Positions 4,244 through 5,410 of a stretch of DNA of 5,410 bases are shown piece by piece. The first letter of the stretch is position 1. Each line of letters begins with the position of its first letter. This DNA is from JBBILO01 sp037444855 (GTDB lineage: Bacteria > Patescibacteriota > Microgenomatia > UBA1406 > GWC2-37-13). The DNA is taken from positions 1 to 5,410 of the forward strand of contig JBBILO010000032.1 of the NCBI GenBank assembly GCA_037444855.1, read 5' to 3'. The notes beneath the pieces are model-generated. The model was not told the DNA's origin. It made no database searches and saw only the letters and a list, made by a program, of their open reading frames with translations. A program made the position numbers and the translations under genes.

Positions 4244-4702
4244 TTATTCTTTTACCATCGGATCAATCTCCCTAGCTCTCTTAAAGTATTCTTTTGCTTT
4301 TTCTTCATTACCAATCATTTGATTTAACCGATAAAGCCAATAAAGAAGATCGCGACTGTCTGGGTTAACTTTTAACAACTGCTCAAATTCTTTAATAGTT
4401 TTTTCAATTTTTACTTTATCAGCAAAGACATCATTTAGTAATTTATCGCCATAAACTCTTTGATATTTTTTAAGTTCATCGGAAAAATATTTTGTTCCTT
4501 CAATTTTTTTTAAATAAGTGACAACTGATTGATAATCTTCATTTTTTGTTAAGGAAATTAAAAGTGGTGAAAGATTTTGTGAGTAGTAAATATTTAAAAA
4601 TAAATAAATTCCCAAAAAAAACATTAAAAATAATGGTAAAATATTTCTTAAAGGACTATTTTTAGTAATTTTTTTCTCCTCTTTTTTTACTTTTTTTCGC
4701 AT
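4244..4702 (-). CDS. Membrane-anchored TPR-like protein of unknown function
   Basis: This is a 152-residue protein. Residues 1-19 are strongly basic (RKKVKKEEKK), followed by one hydrophobic helix at about 20-40 (NILPLFLMFFLGIYLFLNIY). It is therefore probably a signal anchor with the N-terminus inside and residues 41-152 outside the membrane. The outer part is helical. Its end, about 103-149, reads as one tetratricopeptide-like hairpin plus flanking helices (FEQLLKVNPDSRDLLYWLYRLNQMIGNEEKAKEYFKRAREIDP). Such repeats usually bind other proteins; no catalytic motif is seen. It is divergent from the DNA-transfer-like ATPase gene with only 33 bases between starts, so the two may be co-regulated and may work at the same envelope machine; that is inference. 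There is no Shine-Dalgarno, and a TACAAT lies five bases before the ATG. I do not recognise a named family. Confidence 0.8.
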   Translation of the reverse strand: MRKKVKKEEKKITKNSPLRNILPLFLMFFLGIYLFLNIYYSQNLSPLLISLTKNEDYQSVVTYLKKIEGTKYFSDELKKYQRVYGDKLLNDVFADKVKIEKTIKEFEQLLKVNPDSRDLLYWLYRLNQMIGNEEKAKEYFKRAREIDPMVKE

Positions 4703-4707
4703 ATTAT

Positions 4708-4713
4708 ATTGTA
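4708..4713 (-). promoter_or_regulatory. Likely -10 box of the TPR-like gene
   Basis: TACAAT on the minus strand ends five bases before the ATG at 4702, predicting a start of transcription at or beside the start codon. TATAAT directly touching the ATG (4708-4703) is an alternative but would start inside the gene. No clear -35 box is seen. Confidence 0.35.
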
Positions 4714-4723
4714 ACTATTTTTA

Positions 4724-4729
4724 TATACT
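4724..4729 (+). promoter_or_regulatory. Likely -10 box of the DNA-transfer-like ATPase gene
   Basis: TATACT ends six bases before the ATG at 4736, again the spacing of a leaderless transcript. It shares the 33-base divergent gap with the opposing -10 box at 4708-4713; the two polymerase sites would overlap and could exclude each other. No TTGACA-like hexamer lies at 17 bases. Confidence 0.4.
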
Positions 4730-4735
4730 GTTAGT

Positions 4736-5410
4736 ATGGAAATGGTTGACTATCAAATCATTGTTGATCAACTGATCACTTTGGTTATTGCATTAATCAG
4801 TGGTATTCTTGCTGCCGTTATTTCTTTTTTATTAATTTATCTTTTTGCTATTTATCAGCGGATTAAAAAACGAGAAAAAACTTCTTTAGAAATGGTCACA
4901 GTTGAAGTTAAACTCCCAAAAGATAATGAAATTAAAATTGATGTCGCCGAGCAAATGTTTACCGCCTTTTCCTCTCTTAAAAAAAGCGGGTGGCAGGCTT
5001 TTTTTGATGTTGATGATGTTATTGCTTTTGAGATTGTTGGTAAACAAGCAGAAATTCGTTTTTACGTTTCTGCATCAGCGCGAATTATTGATTTGGTTGA
5101 AAAAACCATTTATGGCTATTATCCTCAAGCTGATATCGTCCGTGTTGATGAACCAAATATTTATTCCGAAGACGGGAAAGTAGCTTTTGGCGCTTTAGTC
5201 CAAAAAGATGTGCCTTATTATCCTTTTAAAACCTATAAAGAACTGCCGTCAGACTCTCTTTTAGCCCTCACCTCTGCCCTTTCAAAAATGGGTGAAGACG
5301 AGGGAGCGATCATTCAATACCTAATTCGACCGGCTTCAGGTAAATGGAAAAAGGAAGGAAAATCTTATGTTACTTCCGTTAAAAAAACTGAAGCTAATCC
5401 AGAAAAAGCG
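4736..5410 (+). CDS. Type IV secretion/DNA-transfer-like ATPase, N-terminal part (partial)
   Basis: An open frame of 225 codons runs to the window edge without a stop. Residues 13-40 form one long hydrophobic helix (LITLVIALISGILAAVISFL and on), followed by QRIKKREK, so the remainder is expected in the cytosol. Residues 54-225 match, from memory, the N-terminal domain (DUF8128-like) of a large CPR protein annotated as a TraG/VirB4-like ATPase. Its conserved wording is LPKDNEIKIDVAEQMF (60-75), LVEKTIYGYYPQADI, FKTYKELPSD and SALSKMGEDEGA (about 181-192). The Walker-type ATPase domain should follow beyond 5410 and cannot be seen. Such proteins usually have 800 or more residues. The start could also be Met3 (4742). 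No Shine-Dalgarno is present, and a TATACT precedes the ATG by six bases. The role, DNA uptake, conjugation or pilus-type secretion, is inferred from the family only. Confidence 0.8.
   Translation, partial: MEMVDYQIIVDQLITLVIALISGILAAVISFLLIYLFAIYQRIKKREKTSLEMVTVEVKLPKDNEIKIDVAEQMFTAFSSLKKSGWQAFFDVDDVIAFEIVGKQAEIRFYVSASARIIDLVEKTIYGYYPQADIVRVDEPNIYSEDGKVAFGALVQKDVPYYPFKTYKELPSDSLLALTSALSKMGEDEGAIIQYLIRPASGKWKKEGKSYVTSVKKTEANPEKA

Noticed and set aside
4902..5183. Open frame of 93 codons on the plus strand
   Set aside because: It lies out of frame inside the longer reading that starts at 4736, which has the recognisable protein and runs off the window.

Overview
The window looks like chromosomal DNA of a member of the Candidate Phyla Radiation (Patescibacteria), perhaps Microgenomates. 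That placement is inference from four things: a very AT-rich background, small single-domain genes, a DUF4143-type AAA ATPase beside the wreck of a second one, and a 3' gene whose N-terminus I recognise as the membrane-anchored type IV secretion/DNA-transfer-like ATPase typical of these bacteria. TGA serves as a normal stop (mntA, acyP, the pseudogene), which argues against the recoded Gracilibacteria/Absconditabacteria.

Layout. Bases 1-635 are a graveyard: a frameshifted C-terminal scrap of a HicA-like toxin, a worn palindromic repeat, and a DUF4143 ATPase pseudogene whose P-loop is joined directly to its nuclease-like tail. Bases 764-1999 hold an intact DUF4143 AAA ATPase behind a TTGACA promoter with a 16-base palindrome over the expected -10 region. 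Bases 2000-2630 have no intact gene. They carry terminator-like hairpins, an array of 9-10 base repeats, another palindromic element and a possible HicA-like N-terminal remnant.

On the minus strand follow an acylphosphatase (3933-3634), then an MntA-HepT (MNT/HEPN) toxin-antitoxin pair with an ATGA overlap (3451-2631). Two palindromic repeat elements lie between acyP and mntA. Bases 3934-4243 are a mosaic of tandem micro-arrays: a GTAAA-type array, a GTTGAATCA-type array that is the inverted counterpart of the array at 2172-2276, and two heptamer arrays. Last comes a divergent pair only 33 bases apart: a TM-anchored TPR-like protein (minus) and the 5' 225 codons of the DNA-transfer-like ATPase (plus, running off the window).

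How it fits together. The only clear functional system is the two-gene MntA-HepT module: HepT is an RNase toxin and MntA silences it by AMPylating it. Around it are remnants of other toxin-antitoxin or accessory genes, so 1 to about 4240 reads as a turnover hotspot next to the conserved cell-envelope/DNA-transfer locus at the right edge. No start shows a Shine-Dalgarno sequence. Several have a -10-like hexamer 5-6 bases before the ATG, which suggests leaderless transcripts.
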